Source of the DNA: Gilliamella sp. wkB108
GTDB lineage: Bacteria; Pseudomonadota; Gammaproteobacteria; Enterobacterales; Orbaceae
Assembly (NCBI RefSeq): GCF_001690195.1
Contig: NZ_LZGM01000015.1
Location: forward strand, 62,001 to 126,000
Reading direction: 5' to 3'
Length of the DNA: 64,000 nucleotides
Positions 10,023-20,272 of the stretch are shown here, in pieces. Positions within the stretch are counted from its first letter, which is position 1; each line of letters starts with the position of its first letter. Below the pieces are notes generated by a model. It searched no databases. It was not told the origin of the DNA and was given only the letters and a program-made list of their open reading frames with translations. Both the position numbers and the translations under genes were made by a program.

Positions 10023-11018
10023 TTATACAAAACCAATCGCATCATACACCTTTTTCAAGGTTGGCTCTGCTTTAGCACGAGCTTTCTCTGCACCTTCTTT
10101 CATGATTGAAAATAGATAATTTTCATCATTACGATATTCGTGATATTGAGTTTGTAAAGTGGTCATCATATTAATGACTTGCGTTGCAACTTCAGTTTTA
10201 AGGTGACCGTACATTTTACCTTCAAACTCTTTTTCTAGCTCGGCAATTGCTTTGCCGGTTACGCCGGTTAAAATATCTAATAAGTTTGATACTCCGACTT
10301 TATTTTTAAGATCATAACGAACCACAGGAGGCTCATCAGAATCAGTCATTGCGCGTTTAATTTTTTTCTCAACATCTTTTGGATTTTCAAGCAACCCAAT
10401 AACATTATTGCGGTTAGTGTCAGATTTAGACATTTTTTTAGTCGGCTCTTGTAATGACATAACGCGAGCGCCAACTTTAGGAATAAATGGCTCTGGTATA
10501 GTAAAAATATCGCCATAAAGTGCATTAAAGCGCATAGCGATATCACGAGATAATTCTAAATGTTGTTTTTGATCATCACCTACAGGAACCAGATTGGCTT
10601 GATATAAAAGAATATCAGCCGCCATAAGCACAGGGTAATCAAATAAACCAGCATTAATATTTTCCGCGTAACGAGATGATTTATCTTTGAATTGAGTCAT
10701 ACGGCTGAGTTCACCAAAATAGGTATAACAATTTAAAGCCCAACCTAATTCTGCATGAGCCGGAACATGAGATTGGACAAAAATAGTACTTTTTTTCGGA
10801 TCGATTCCGCATGCTAAATACAGTGCCATTGTGTCTAGTGTTGCTTTGCGTAATTTAATTGGATCTTGGCGTACGGTAATAGCATGTTGATTTACAATAC
10901 AATAAACGCAATCATATTCACCTTGCAAGGCAACCCAATTTTTTAACGCACCTAAATAGTTGCCAAGTGTAAGTTCTCCTGATGGCTGAGCGCCACTAAA
11001 GACAATAGGTTTACTCAT
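10023..11018 (-). CDS. trpS: Tryptophanyl-tRNA synthetase
   Basis: Class I aminoacyl-tRNA synthetase charging tRNA-Trp. The 331 residues show [14 protein letters not shown] with the HIGH-like TLGN motif, [26 protein letters not shown], and KKMSKSD as the KMSKS loop. It ends the cluster aroK-damX-dam-rpe-gph-trpS, the same relative order as in E. coli apart from the missing aroB. Confidence 0.97.
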   Translation of the reverse strand: MSKPIVFSGAQPSGELTLGNYLGALKNWVALQGEYDCVYCIVNQHAITVRQDPIKLRKATLDTMALYLACGIDPKKSTIFVQSHVPAHAELGWALNCYTYFGELSRMTQFKDKSSRYAENINAGLFDYPVLMAADILLYQANLVPVGDDQKQHLELSRDIAMRFNALYGDIFTIPEPFIPKVGARVMSLQEPTKKMSKSDTNRNNVIGLLENPKDVEKKIKRAMTDSDEPPVVRYDLKNKVGVSNLLDILTGVTGKAIAELEKEFEGKMYGHLKTEVATQVINMMTTLQTQYHEYRNDENYLFSIMKEGAEKARAKAEPTLKKVYDAIGFV

Positions 11019-11041
11019 AATTTATTCCTAATTTGTACTCA

Positions 11042-11737
11042 TTATTTTTTCGCTTCAGCCTTAGGCTGAGGTAGTAAAGTTAAAATATCTTTGAAATCAT
11101 CAAATAAAAAATCCGGTTCGCTGGTCGCAATAGATATGCCATAGTTATAGCCATAACTTAAAGCAACCGTTGGACAGTTAGCATTTTTAGCTGCATTGAT
11201 ATCATTTTTAGAGTCACCAACAAACAGAAGCTGATCATTAAACAATCCAAATGTTGCCATAACTTGATATAACGGCGCTGGATGCGGTTTTAGTTTAATG
11301 ACATCACCACCACCGAGTACTAGAGAAAAATAATCTTTAATCCCTAATGAGGTGAGTAATGCTGGTAAGAATTGTGCAGGCTTATTGGTAACTAATGCCA
11401 ATGGGTACTGATTTTGATGAAGTATTTTTAGTGTTTCTTTGACATTAGGAAACAGTTTTGTTTCAGCATCAATGACTTTATCATAGTGCATATTAAACAG
11501 ATTTTTAGCTTGTGAAGACAACGCTTGTGATGGTTCGACTTCTATTGCTTTAAATACCCGTTCTAACATGATATCAAGACCGTTACCTACCCAATTTTTA
11601 ACTTGTTCATTGGTGACTTGTGGTAACTGCAAATCGGCTAACATAAGTTGTAGCGCCAGTGCTAACCCCGGCACACTATCAACCAAAGTACCGTCAAGAT
11701 CGAACGCGATTGCTTGAATATCATCTAATTTACGCAT
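11042..11737 (-). CDS. gph: Phosphoglycolate phosphatase
   Basis: HAD-superfamily hydrolase removing phosphate from 2-phosphoglycolate, for example that released in repair of oxidative DNA damage. In its 231 residues it shows motif [11 protein letters not shown], motif [10 protein letters not shown], motif III lysine around LKPHPAP, and motif [14 protein letters not shown]. Its start overlaps the rpe end by eight bases, indicating translational coupling. Family assignment from these motifs and the conserved rpe-gph-trpS order. Confidence 0.92.
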   Translation of the reverse strand: MRKLDDIQAIAFDLDGTLVDSVPGLALALQLMLADLQLPQVTNEQVKNWVGNGLDIMLERVFKAIEVEPSQALSSQAKNLFNMHYDKVIDAETKLFPNVKETLKILHQNQYPLALVTNKPAQFLPALLTSLGIKDYFSLVLGGGDVIKLKPHPAPLYQVMATFGLFNDQLLFVGDSKNDINAAKNANCPTVALSYGYNYGISIATSEPDFLFDDFKDILTLLPQPKAEAKK

Positions 11738-12407
11738 GTTTAACTCCTGCTAACTCTTTTCGCATCGCATCGATAACGGTTTTATAATTAGGTTGATTAA
11801 ATATAGCTGAACCAGCGACAAACATGTCAGCTCCCGCTTTAGCAATTTCAGCAATATTTTCGACTTTTACTCCACCGTCAATTTCCAGACGAATGTCTCT
11901 TCCTGATTGTAAAATACGTTGCTTAACTTGTTGTAATTTCATCAATGTTGATGGAATAAATGATTGACCACCAAAACCCGGATTTACACCCATTAATAAA
12001 ATCAGATCAACTTTGTCAATAATATAATCCAAGTAATTAAGTGGAGTTGCCGGATTGAGAACAACCCCTGCGGTACAACCATGATCTTTAATTAACTGTA
12101 AAGAACGATCAAGATGAATCGTTGCTTCAGGGTGAATCGATATATTCGTTGCGCCAGCTTTGGCAAAAGAGACAATTAATTCTTCTACTGGTGAAACCAT
12201 TAAATGAACATCAATTGGTGCGCTAATGCCATAGTCTCTAAGTGCTTGGCAAAACATTGAACCCATAGTTAAATTGGGTACAAAGTGATTATCCATGACA
12301 TCAAAGTGAACCACATCAGCACCAGCATCGAGAACTTTTTGCGTATCTTCACCAAGACAAGCAAAATTAGCTGATAATATTGATGGCGCAATAATATATT
12401 CTTTCAT
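11730..12407 (-). CDS. rpe: Ribulose-phosphate 3-epimerase
   Basis: Interconverts ribulose-5-phosphate and xylulose-5-phosphate in the pentose phosphate pathway. The 225-residue TIM barrel has [28 protein letters not shown] with metal-binding His/Asp, IDVHLMV, and [16 protein letters not shown], then LEIDGGV. Length and motifs match E. coli Rpe. It lies between dam and gph. Confidence 0.97.
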   Translation of the reverse strand: MKEYIIAPSILSANFACLGEDTQKVLDAGADVVHFDVMDNHFVPNLTMGSMFCQALRDYGISAPIDVHLMVSPVEELIVSFAKAGATNISIHPEATIHLDRSLQLIKDHGCTAGVVLNPATPLNYLDYIIDKVDLILLMGVNPGFGGQSFIPSTLMKLQQVKQRILQSGRDIRLEIDGGVKVENIAEIAKAGADMFVAGSAIFNQPNYKTVIDAMRKELAGVKHA

Positions 12408-12445
12408 AATCTACCTCTAATGATTAAGCTTATCCGCAAATCAAT

Positions 12446-13267
12446 TTAAGATTTTTTGTACAGAGCTAAAATCTCATCAATTTTTTTGCGTCCTTCACCT
12501 GCACAACTAATTGAACGTCGCATTTCTGCGCGGTAAAGATAACTAGCTTTATTATAAAGTGTTTTGGTGTAATCCGTATAATGATTAGACACCAGCACTG
12601 GAATATCATTTTTATACGCTATCTTTTCAGCCAATTGTGATAATTTTTTATGTTCTTCAAATCCGAAGTTGTTTGAATAATAAGCGGTAAACCCAGCTGA
12701 TTCATTCGGTGAAAGGTAAGGTGGATCACAATAAATCACCGAATTTTGTTTGGCTTTTTTCATTACCTTTTGATAAGGTGCGCAAATAAATTGCGCGTTT
12801 TGTGCTTTTTCGGCAAAAAAGTACAACTCCTTTTCTGGGAAATAAATAGTTTTATAGCGCCCAAATGGGACATTAAATTTACCGCTATTATTATAACGAC
12901 ATAAACCGTTATAGCAGTGACGATTTAAATATACAAACAAAAGTGATCGTAAATATTGGTCTTTACTGCCATTGAAGACATCACGTAGTTGATAAAATGC
13001 TTCAGCTTGATTATTTTGACGATTAAATAATAATTTCAGATCATTAATAAAGAGATCTGGTTTTGATTTGAGCAAATTAAATAACGCAATTAAGTCATGA
13101 TTGATGTCAGCCAAAATATAATTTTTAAAGTTAGTATTTAAGAAGACGGAACCTGCTCCAACAAATGGTTCAATAAGTTGTTCCCCTTCAGGTAGATACC
13201 GCCTAATTGTATCCACAAGCTCATATTTTCCACCGGCCCATTTTAAAAAGGCTCGTTGCTTCTTCAA
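12446..13267 (-). CDS. dam: DNA adenine methylase
   Basis: Methylates adenine N6 in GATC, serving mismatch repair strand choice and replication control. In its 273 residues the AdoMet motif is FLKWAGGKYEL at the N terminus, followed by EPFVGAGSVFLN and the catalytic motif YCDPPYL; the target recognition region lies between. It sits in the classical damX-dam-rpe position, which argues for the housekeeping Dam rather than a restriction-modification or phage enzyme. Confidence 0.96.
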   Translation of the reverse strand: MKKQRAFLKWAGGKYELVDTIRRYLPEGEQLIEPFVGAGSVFLNTNFKNYILADINHDLIALFNLLKSKPDLFINDLKLLFNRQNNQAEAFYQLRDVFNGSKDQYLRSLLFVYLNRHCYNGLCRYNNSGKFNVPFGRYKTIYFPEKELYFFAEKAQNAQFICAPYQKVMKKAKQNSVIYCDPPYLSPNESAGFTAYYSNNFGFEEHKKLSQLAEKIAYKNDIPVLVSNHYTDYTKTLYNKASYLYRAEMRRSISCAGEGRKKIDEILALYKKS

Positions 13268-13318
13268 CGGATGCTCCTATTTTGTTTTTAGGTAGGATAA
13301 ATGAACTTTATCCTTTGT

Positions 13319-14158
13319 TTATTTTATTGCTTTTTCTTTGTTAATAGTAGCAGCTGGTTTGACCCATGGTTTGTCTTTTTGTAATGAACTAGGTAAAGCT
13401 TGAATTGCTTTTTTAGCGTCATTGGCTGACGCATAATTACCTTTGATTAACACAAACCAGGGACTATTATTTCGTTTTGTTTCATAAATTTGGTAGTTAG
13501 TAATTTTATGCTCATTCGCAAATTTTTTAAGATTATTGATCGATGAAGATGCACTAATTTGAATCGAGAAATGATTACTTTCTAACTTACCCGTTTTTGC
13601 TAAATTTAGTTCTCCTTCATTATTATTGAGCGTATTTCTTTCAGGAGTATTTTGAGATTGAGTTGATTCCGTATTATGTGAATTGGAAGAACCATTAACA
13701 CTATTTATATTATTTGGTGTCGATGATGTATTTGTTCGACCTCGTTGTTCAGATGTTGTAATTTGATTGTTATTTTGTTCATTGGTTAAATCATTCGGAT
13801 TATTATTTCCATCGTTTTGATTAAAGGATGGATTTAATGTCGTATCCTGTGGATTAGTTGTTGAATTCAAATCATTAGGTTGAGTAAGTACGTTAGAATT
13901 TTCATCAGTTAATGTACTATTGTCTTCAATTGATGAATCACCATTGACAACCGGCGGCGTCAATGGAGTTGGTTCATTTTTGTGTGAAGAACGAAAGATA
14001 ATTAAGCTAAGCAAAAGTAGAATAATTACAATTGTCAAACCCAAAATAATCAATTTAGTTTTTGAAAAATTTGGTAGTATATTGGGCAATTTAAATGAGG
14101 GCGTAGAGTCCTTATTTGGTTGTTCCGATACATAACGATCATCTCTATCTACTCGCAT
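13319..14158 (-). CDS. damX: DamX-like SPOR-domain cell division protein
   Basis: An inner-membrane protein likely recruited to the septum by binding denuded peptidoglycan. An N-terminal cytoplasmic segment is followed by one transmembrane helix (LIILGLTIVIILLLLSLII), a long low-complexity Asn/Ser/Thr-rich periplasmic linker, and a C-terminal SPOR domain (FSIQISASSS...SPWFVLIKGNY). The ATG at 14158 is chosen because GAAGGAG stands five bases before it; an in-frame ATG seven codons upstream has no comparable site. At about 279 residues it is shorter than E. coli DamX. Identification rests on architecture plus position beside dam. Confidence 0.85.
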   Translation of the reverse strand: MRVDRDDRYVSEQPNKDSTPSFKLPNILPNFSKTKLIILGLTIVIILLLLSLIIFRSSHKNEPTPLTPPVVNGDSSIEDNSTLTDENSNVLTQPNDLNSTTNPQDTTLNPSFNQNDGNNNPNDLTNEQNNNQITTSEQRGRTNTSSTPNNINSVNGSSNSHNTESTQSQNTPERNTLNNNEGELNLAKTGKLESNHFSIQISASSSINNLKKFANEHKITNYQIYETKRNNSPWFVLIKGNYASANDAKKAIQALPSSLQKDKPWVKPAATINKEKAIK

Positions 14159-14231
14159 ACTTACTCCTTCACCTGTCATCAGGTTTATCGCATCTTAATG
14201 ATTAGTCATTATATGAATGAAAATAAATAGC

Positions 14232-14753
14232 TTATATTTCTTCTATTTTTTCAATAATATAACCTGCTACACCTTTTGCACTTTGTTCATCTGTTTTAAT
14301 TGTAATATCCGCAATTTCTTCATAAAGAGGCTCACGTTCACCTGCTAACTCTTCATAAAGCTCACGCGGTGTATTACCGCCTTGCAAAAGTGGCCGACGC
14401 TTATCCTTTTGTGTTCTAGCCATTTGCTTTTCAATTGTTGTTTCAAGATAGACCACAATACCACGCGCTGACAATCGATTGCGAGTTTCTTTAGATAAGA
14501 CTGAACCGCCACCTGTTGCCAGTACTACACCTTGTTTTTCAGTCAATTCGTTAATAACTTTCTCTTCTCTGGCTCGGAATCCGTCTTCACCTTCTAAATC
14601 AAAAATCCATGCAATATCAGCGCCAGTACGCTTTTCGATTTCCTGATCAGAATCAAAAAATTCCATGCCTAACTGTTGTGCAATTTGTCGGCCTATTGTG
14701 CTTTTTCCTGCCCCCATTGGGCCAATTAGAAAGATATTTCGCTTTTCTGCCAT
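14232..14753 (-). CDS. aroK: Shikimate kinase
   Basis: Phosphorylates shikimate at the 3-hydroxyl in aromatic amino acid synthesis. The 173-residue P-loop kinase shows [15 protein letters not shown] (Walker A), [11 protein letters not shown] (shikimate-binding Asp), GFRAREEKV and ATGGGSVLS, and a lid with RRPLL. Length equals E. coli AroK. In E. coli and most relatives aroB follows directly; here damX follows after only 73 bases. Confidence 0.96.
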   Translation of the reverse strand: MAEKRNIFLIGPMGAGKSTIGRQIAQQLGMEFFDSDQEIEKRTGADIAWIFDLEGEDGFRAREEKVINELTEKQGVVLATGGGSVLSKETRNRLSARGIVVYLETTIEKQMARTQKDKRRPLLQGGNTPRELYEELAGEREPLYEEIADITIKTDEQSAKGVAGYIIEKIEEI

Positions 14754-14940
14754 TGTAGTTTCATCATCTATTAATTTTGGTTAAAAATATACAACACAGT
14801 ATCAATTAATTATGATTTTTATAACCATTGTTGATATAAACTGTGTAACTTTTCTTGGATCTCCGTCTAACGACAAAAATTTAGGTCGGTAATTATCTCA
14901 ATAGATAGCCCCTTTTTGCAATAGGTATTTATTAATAGTT

Positions 14941-15903
14941 TTAGCTAATTCCGGCTTGATGCAAATCATGAATATTTAAAGCCCCAACTAATTCGCCTTC
15001 CGTATTAACCACGGGAGCAGCTGTAATATTATGGTCATTAAATGATTTCAGTGCTTCAATTGCCTTCCAATTTTCAGGTATTCTATAGCCCGGACTGGTC
15101 ATCACCGTCATAATACGATCTTGTAGTGTGCCATTTTTTAATAATAATCGACGTAAATCACCATCTGTAAAAACCCCGATAATTTTATTATTGTCATTAC
15201 ATACAGCAACTAAACCTACACCTGTACGACTAAGTTCTAGCATTGCATCAAATACGGTTGCTGTTTGTGGAACTTTGGGAATTAAATCTCCCGTTCGCAT
15301 AACATCTTTTACATGATTAAGTAATTTAGCACCTAAACTACCTGCTGGGTGAGAACGTGCAAAATCTTCTTCTTTAAAGCCTTTAGCGCGCATCACCGCA
15401 ATGGCTAGTGCATCACCTATCAGTAATGTATTGGTTGAACTTGAAGTCGGTGCAAGTCCCATAGGGCAAGCTTCTTTTTCAATTGAAATATCTAAAACAG
15501 CCTGTGCTGATTTGGCCAGTGGAGAGTCCAATCCACCAGTAATTGCAATCACAGGGATATTCATTGTTGCCAGTATGGGTAAAATGAAATTAAATTCTTT
15601 AGCTCGACCAGAGTAAGAAATTAAGATAGCCACATCATTTTCGGTAACCATACCTAAATCACCATGCAAAGCCTCTGATGGGTGCATAAAAAAAGCTGGA
15701 CTGCCAGTGCTTGCTAGAGATGCTGCTATTTTTTTACCTATATGTCCAGACTTGCCGATACCCGAAACAACTACTTTTCCTTTAGTCGCTATAATAAGCT
15801 GACACGCTTTGATAAAATCATCACCAAGTCGATTAGGTAATTTTTGCGCTTCGTAAAGTTCCAATTCAAGAAGTTCTCGACCATATTGTAATAACTTGTC
15901 CAT
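14941..15903 (-). CDS. kdsD: D-arabinose-5-phosphate isomerase
   Basis: Converts ribulose-5-phosphate to arabinose-5-phosphate for Kdo and lipopolysaccharide synthesis. The 320 residues comprise an N-terminal SIS domain (VVVSGIGKSGHIGKKIAASLASTGSPAFFMHPSEALHGDLGM region, with ISYSGRAKE and PTSSSTNTLLIGDALA) and two C-terminal CBS domains from about residue 205. A KpsF/GutQ paralogue has the same architecture, so the exact name depends on the genome having no second copy. It is monocistronic here, not in the yrbG-lptABC cluster. Confidence 0.9.
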   Translation of the reverse strand: MDKLLQYGRELLELELYEAQKLPNRLGDDFIKACQLIIATKGKVVVSGIGKSGHIGKKIAASLASTGSPAFFMHPSEALHGDLGMVTENDVAILISYSGRAKEFNFILPILATMNIPVIAITGGLDSPLAKSAQAVLDISIEKEACPMGLAPTSSSTNTLLIGDALAIAVMRAKGFKEEDFARSHPAGSLGAKLLNHVKDVMRTGDLIPKVPQTATVFDAMLELSRTGVGLVAVCNDNNKIIGVFTDGDLRRLLLKNGTLQDRIMTVMTSPGYRIPENWKAIEALKSFNDHNITAAPVVNTEGELVGALNIHDLHQAGIS

Positions 15904-16058
15904 TTTTAATTAGCCTATGGTATTTTTATTAAAAATAACTGTTTTTTATAAAATTAGTATCAAATTCAATTCCTAATAATTAAAAACAGTCACATGTGTA
16001 ACAGTTTAACAATTAACAGCTAAATATTCAAAAAAGAAAGCTTTACTTAGGTTAATTT

Positions 16059-16100
16059 GTAAAAAAGTTTCAGGAGTGCTATATGTTTAAGTATAAAAAG
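16059..16100 (-). repeat. Dispersed ~40-bp intergenic repeat, copy B
   Basis: Reverse-strand reading gives ATACTTAAACATATAGCACT, then CCTGAAACTTTTTTAC, matching copy A with a few substitutions. It lies between kdsD and the LysE-family gene, both on the minus strand. Confidence 0.6.
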
Positions 16101-16121
16101 TAGTTAATTTCATCTTTAGCA

Positions 16122-16745
16122 TTAAAAACCTAGCGCAACTTTTATGCCTAGCATAATTAAAATTACGCCTAATAATTTGTCAATAATGAACTGAATTTTA
16201 AAATAACGACGTTGTACAGTTTGTGTTTGAAAAATAAAGACAACAAAAGGCCACCAAAATACAGCTTGTATCCAAATAATAAATGCAACAACGAGTTTAT
16301 CAGTTAAAGATGAATTAGCATTTAATACTTGAGTAAAAATAGCAAGAAAGAACAGGGTAGCTTTTGGATTAAGTAAATTGCATAAAAAACCTTGCAAAAA
16401 AGCTGTTTTACTTGAGATAACCTGTTTAGTGATTGACCTGCCAATGTATGTTGTCGTCGAAACGTTAGCAAGCAAGGCTTTAATACCCAGCCAGATTAAG
16501 TAAGTAGCCCCAGCATAACGTAGAGCATTAAATAACCATGGTGTAGCAGTGATAAGTATGGCGACTCCTGCAACACAGTAACTCATATGAATTAAGATAG
16601 CGGTAATTACGCCCAAACAAGTAATTAATGCTAATTTTCGGCTATAACTTAAGCTATTTTTCAATATAAGGAAAAAATCAGGTCCCGGAGATATCATTCC
16701 TAGAAAACTAATTGTTGTGACTAAAATCAAAATATCAAGAGTCAT
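16122..16745 (-). CDS. LysE/RhtB-family amino acid exporter
   Basis: A 207-residue inner-membrane protein with about six hydrophobic helices. The N-terminal signature ISPGPDFFLILKNSLSYSR and the later GFLCNLLNPKATLFFLAIF are characteristic of the LysE/RhtB translocators, which export amino acids such as threonine or homoserine. Substrate not predictable. It lies five bases downstream of the sulfatase-fold transferase gene and is probably co-transcribed with it. Confidence 0.88.
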   Translation of the reverse strand: MTLDILILVTTISFLGMISPGPDFFLILKNSLSYSRKLALITCLGVITAILIHMSYCVAGVAILITATPWLFNALRYAGATYLIWLGIKALLANVSTTTYIGRSITKQVISSKTAFLQGFLCNLLNPKATLFFLAIFTQVLNANSSLTDKLVVAFIIWIQAVFWWPFVVFIFQTQTVQRRYFKIQFIIDKLLGVILIMLGIKVALGF

Positions 16746-16750
16746 TGTTG

Positions 16751-18205
16751 TTACTGTTTAACCTCTTCTGCCGAGTGGTTTAATGTTGCAATATTGGTTT
16801 TATTTTGCTCAATAAATTGTTTTTTATCAAAATTTGGTTTGGTTAAATAATCGGTTAAAAATTTGGCGTTGGTTTGAATTTGTGCGCCATTTAATATTAA
16901 ACGAGGTAAATCAATTTGGTAGATTGTTTGGTCAGGTGTTTTTTGTAAATCCTGAGTTTGTGCATTGGTCAATAGGTATAATTTACGCTCTTTTTCTGAA
17001 AGATGTCTAATTGTTGAGGTTCCAGCACCCATCATGAGATGATCTGGGAAAATATAAAAAATAGTGTTATTTAATATACCTTTATCCTTTAATTCTTGGA
17101 TAAATAATCCCAGATTATGATCAAGTGATGCTGCTACAAAGGACATATTATCCTCTTTTGAGGAAATTACAGAGGCCATACGGTCATCATAAAATCCATT
17201 AGGAGCATGAGTCGATACAGTTGAAATAAATAATGCAAATGGTTTATCACCATTATTCATCTCGGTAATTTGCTGTTTTGCTATATCGAAAATATCTTTA
17301 TCATATAAACCAAATGGAGCTTCAGGATATTGATTAACATAATTTTTTTCAGATATAACTTGCATGCCTAATAGTTCAGCAGTATGTCCAATACCGGCAA
17401 AACTAGGACTGGCCATGACATAACGGGTTTGATAGCCAGCTTGGTGTAATACATCGCCTAAACTGACTATTTGTGTTTTATTAGCGTTAATTAATGGGGT
17501 AGTGGCAAAACCACCAATCAAAAAAGGCATACCCGTCATGTAGGTATACATAGAAGCAGTCGTCCAAGTACTACCAGCACTCATAGGCATATTAGGAAAG
17601 AAGGTATATTCTTGGCGTAATTGACGTAAATTAGGGGTAATATCTTCAAAATCAAAAAAACCTTGCTCGAATGACTCTAATGATATGACAATAATATTTT
17701 GACCTTTATGACTAATAAGCTGATCTTTATTCGGATAATCTGTCATATTGAGCGTTTGTAATGCTTGTTCAAATGGTACTCTTGGCGCGGTGGTTACTTG
17801 ATAAATCTCATATAAGCGACTCACAGGACCATTATGATAGCTAATGGAAAAAATGGCTAAAATACCTAAAACTAATCGTAAAAATAAATGACATTTACGT
17901 TTAAATAGATTGGTTAACTTTGTCATTATCCAGATAAGAACAAAAAACACTACAGTGACTAACACAGCCTGTAATTTAAAGATAAATAACCCTTCAATAA
18001 TGTCATTAATATTCAAGTTAACATAAAATTGATAATCTATAAAACCACCACTAAAGTAAATTGCTGTAAGCTCCATGACAATAAACACCGTCATTAATAT
18101 GATGGTAAGTAGTTGCCATTTTTTTGGGGAAAATAATGAAGCAAAAGCAAGGGTGATAATAAAAAGAGGTATAACAACTAAGGTCGATATGGGCATAAAA
18201 CTCAT
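16751..18205 (-). CDS. OpgB/LtaS-like membrane phosphoglycerol transferase (sulfatase fold)
   Basis: The 484 residues contain about four N-terminal membrane helices (to about residue 130), then a periplasmic sulfatase-fold domain. Visible are NIIVISLESFEQG (metal-site Glu), STWTTASMYTYMTGMP with the expected nucleophilic Thr, GFYDKDIFDIA, STVSTHAPNGF and PDHLMM (C-terminal metal site). These line up with OpgB/MdoB, which moves phosphoglycerol from phosphatidylglycerol to periplasmic glucans, and more distantly with lipoteichoic acid synthase and phosphoethanolamine transferases. No opgGH is adjacent, so the acceptor is unknown. Confidence 0.78.
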   Translation of the reverse strand: MSFMPISTLVVIPLFIITLAFASLFSPKKWQLLTIILMTVFIVMELTAIYFSGGFIDYQFYVNLNINDIIEGLFIFKLQAVLVTVVFFVLIWIMTKLTNLFKRKCHLFLRLVLGILAIFSISYHNGPVSRLYEIYQVTTAPRVPFEQALQTLNMTDYPNKDQLISHKGQNIIVISLESFEQGFFDFEDITPNLRQLRQEYTFFPNMPMSAGSTWTTASMYTYMTGMPFLIGGFATTPLINANKTQIVSLGDVLHQAGYQTRYVMASPSFAGIGHTAELLGMQVISEKNYVNQYPEAPFGLYDKDIFDIAKQQITEMNNGDKPFALFISTVSTHAPNGFYDDRMASVISSKEDNMSFVAASLDHNLGLFIQELKDKGILNNTIFYIFPDHLMMGAGTSTIRHLSEKERKLYLLTNAQTQDLQKTPDQTIYQIDLPRLILNGAQIQTNAKFLTDYLTKPNFDKKQFIEQNKTNIATLNHSAEEVKQ

Positions 18206-18945
18206 TACTCAATAAACAATTTTGACTAAGTATATACTTAAAGTCTCAAAAGTAAAAAATAGTAACTTATTTTCGATTCAACTGTAAAAAGCTCGTTATT
18301 AGACGCTAAAGGTTTGATAACTCTTTTACATCTATTACTAATATTAATTAATTCATTGGAATAATGACGTAAAGAACTTTCAGGAAAGGTATATGTCTTA
18401 GTATGTAATTTTAGCTTGAATTCAAGTAGGATTTTTAGATCGTTTCACTGATAACGTAATCATTTTTTATTCTCCAGATTAATAGTGGTGAATATTTAGT
18501 AAAATAGAATTATATTTCACATGTGACGATTAACTAGATGATTTATTGATGAGTAGATAATTGTTATTGACTGGCTTTGGGTTAGCAAGTAAAGGTATCA
18601 TTTTTAGGAAGTAGTAGGGCAAATATCTTTCATCCTACATTTAAGTAGCAATAGTCCAATTATTTTATCTAAGAGTAATAAAAATTTGTTTTAAAAGTAA
18701 AACAAGTTAAGTGATATCGTTTGAAAACAAAGTTATCTTTCGCTTAATAAACAAAAAGAATGTTCATTTCGTCCTACTAAAATCGTTGGGCTGACTCAAG
18801 GTTTTAAAATAAATATTATTTATAATTAAAAAAAGATTGAAATTAAATGGTGATTAAGTGAGGATACATCAGTTATGATGTTTTTTCGTGCTAACAAGTA
18901 CTGTAATAATTCTAAAAACAATGCAATTTTTAACAAGGAGCCAAC
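18206..18945. other. Long non-coding gap before glyA
   Basis: 740 bases without a convincing gene between the divergent sulfatase gene and glyA. It holds copy D of the dispersed repeat, a 12-base perfect palindrome CTTGAATTCAAG at about 18414, a TCACATGTGA palindrome at about 18517 and A/T-rich tracts. No start-codon-plus-RBS combination with a credible product was seen. It may hold the glyA promoter and upstream control sites or an unrecognised small RNA. Confidence 0.5.
18373..18410 (-). repeat. Dispersed intergenic repeat, diverged copy D
   Basis: The reverse strand reads ACATACTAAGACATATACCT, then TTCCTGAAAGTTCTT. It aligns to copies A-C with more substitutions but keeps the CCTGAAA core and the ATACTnAnACnTATA portion. 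Confidence 0.45.
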
Positions 18946-20202
18946 ATGTTTAGTAGAGATATGACCATTGCCGATTATGATAAGGATTTATGGGATGCAA
19001 TTAAAGCAGAGGAGCAGCGTCAGGAAGATCATTTAGAACTTATTGCATCGGAAAATTATACCAGTCCAAGAGTAATGCAAGCACAAGGTTCACAACTCAC
19101 CAATAAATATGCAGAAGGTTATCCGGGTAAACGTTATTATGGTGGTTGTGAATATGTTGATATTGTAGAACAACTGGCTATCGATCGGGCTAAAGCACTA
19201 TTTGGAGCTGATTATGCCAATGTGCAACCACATTCAGGCTCACAAGCTAATTTTGCCGTGTATACTACTTTAATACAACCTGGTGATACGGTGCTTGGAA
19301 TGAATTTATCGGAAGGAGGACATTTAACCCATGGTTCACCGGTTAATTTTTCCGGTAAGTTGTATAAAGTTGTTGCTTATGGCGTTGATGATACAGGGCA
19401 TATTGATTATGACGAAGTGGCAAAAATAGCTGAGCAAGCTAAACCTAAAATGATTGTTGGCGGATTCTCTGCTTATTCTGGCATAGTTGATTGGCGAAAG
19501 ATGCGTGAAATTGCTGATAGTGTTGGAGCTTATTTATTTGTCGATATGGCTCATGTTGCTGGATTAGTCGCGGCCGGTTGTTATCCGAATCCTGTTCCTT
19601 TTGCTCATGTGGTGACAACGACAACACATAAAACACTTGGTGGACCTCGTGGTGGGTTAATTTTAGCCAAAGGTGGAAGTGAAGAGCTTTATAAAAAATT
19701 GAACTCAGCAGTATTCCCCGGTGCGCAAGGCGGTCCTTTAATGCATGTCATTGCGGCAAAAGCAGTAGCCTTAAAAGAAGCGATGGAGCCAGCTTATAAA
19801 GAGTATCAAGAACAAGTAATTAAAAATGCTAAAGCAATGGTTGACGTAATTTTAGCGCGTGGTTATAAAGTGGTCTCTGGTGAAACACAAAATCATCTAT
19901 TTTTAATTGATTTAGTTGATAAAAATATCACAGGTAAAGAAGCGGATGCCGCATTAGGTAGTGCGAATATCACCGTAAATAAAAATAGTGTACCTAAAGA
20001 TCCGCAAAGTCCGTTTGTCACATCTGGTGTACGCATCGGTTCGCCGGCGATCACACGTCGTGGGTTTAAAGAGGCTCAATCACGCGATCTTGCTCACTGG
20101 ATCTGTGATGTGCTGGACAACATCAATGACGAACAAGCTATTCAGGCAGTTAAAGAAAAAGTGTTAGCTGTTTGTCATCAGTTCCCGGTATATCAGCATT
20201 AA
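18946..20202 (+). CDS. glyA: Serine hydroxymethyltransferase
   Basis: PLP enzyme that converts serine and tetrahydrofolate to glycine and 5,10-methylene-tetrahydrofolate, the main one-carbon source. The 418 residues include [39 protein letters not shown], the PLP lysine in [14 protein letters not shown], and [16 protein letters not shown] strong AAGGAG ribosome site precedes the ATG. Length is close to E. coli GlyA. Confidence 0.98.
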   Translation: MFSRDMTIADYDKDLWDAIKAEEQRQEDHLELIASENYTSPRVMQAQGSQLTNKYAEGYPGKRYYGGCEYVDIVEQLAIDRAKALFGADYANVQPHSGSQANFAVYTTLIQPGDTVLGMNLSEGGHLTHGSPVNFSGKLYKVVAYGVDDTGHIDYDEVAKIAEQAKPKMIVGGFSAYSGIVDWRKMREIADSVGAYLFVDMAHVAGLVAAGCYPNPVPFAHVVTTTTHKTLGGPRGGLILAKGGSEELYKKLNSAVFPGAQGGPLMHVIAAKAVALKEAMEPAYKEYQEQVIKNAKAMVDVILARGYKVVSGETQNHLFLIDLVDKNITGKEADAALGSANITVNKNSVPKDPQSPFVTSGVRIGSPAITRRGFKEAQSRDLAHWICDVLDNINDEQAIQAVKEKVLAVCHQFPVYQH

Positions 20203-20237
20203 TGGTTGATGCTGATAACGGGTCACATCACTTGAAA

Positions 20238-20266
20238 AACGGTGATAGTGGTTTGCTATCACCGTT
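20238..20266 (-). terminator. Terminator between glyA and the EF-hand protein gene
   Basis: An 11-bp perfect stem (AACGGTGATAG/CTATCACCGTT) with a seven-base loop. On the minus strand it is followed by a T-run (TTTTTC), so it terminates the EF-hand gene best, and may also slow glyA readthrough. Confidence 0.75.
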
Positions 20267-20272
20267 AATTAG

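Noticed and set aside
18510-18530. TCACATGTGA palindrome in the glyA upstream region as a CRP site.
   Set aside because: The half-sites abut without the six-base spacer of CRP boxes.
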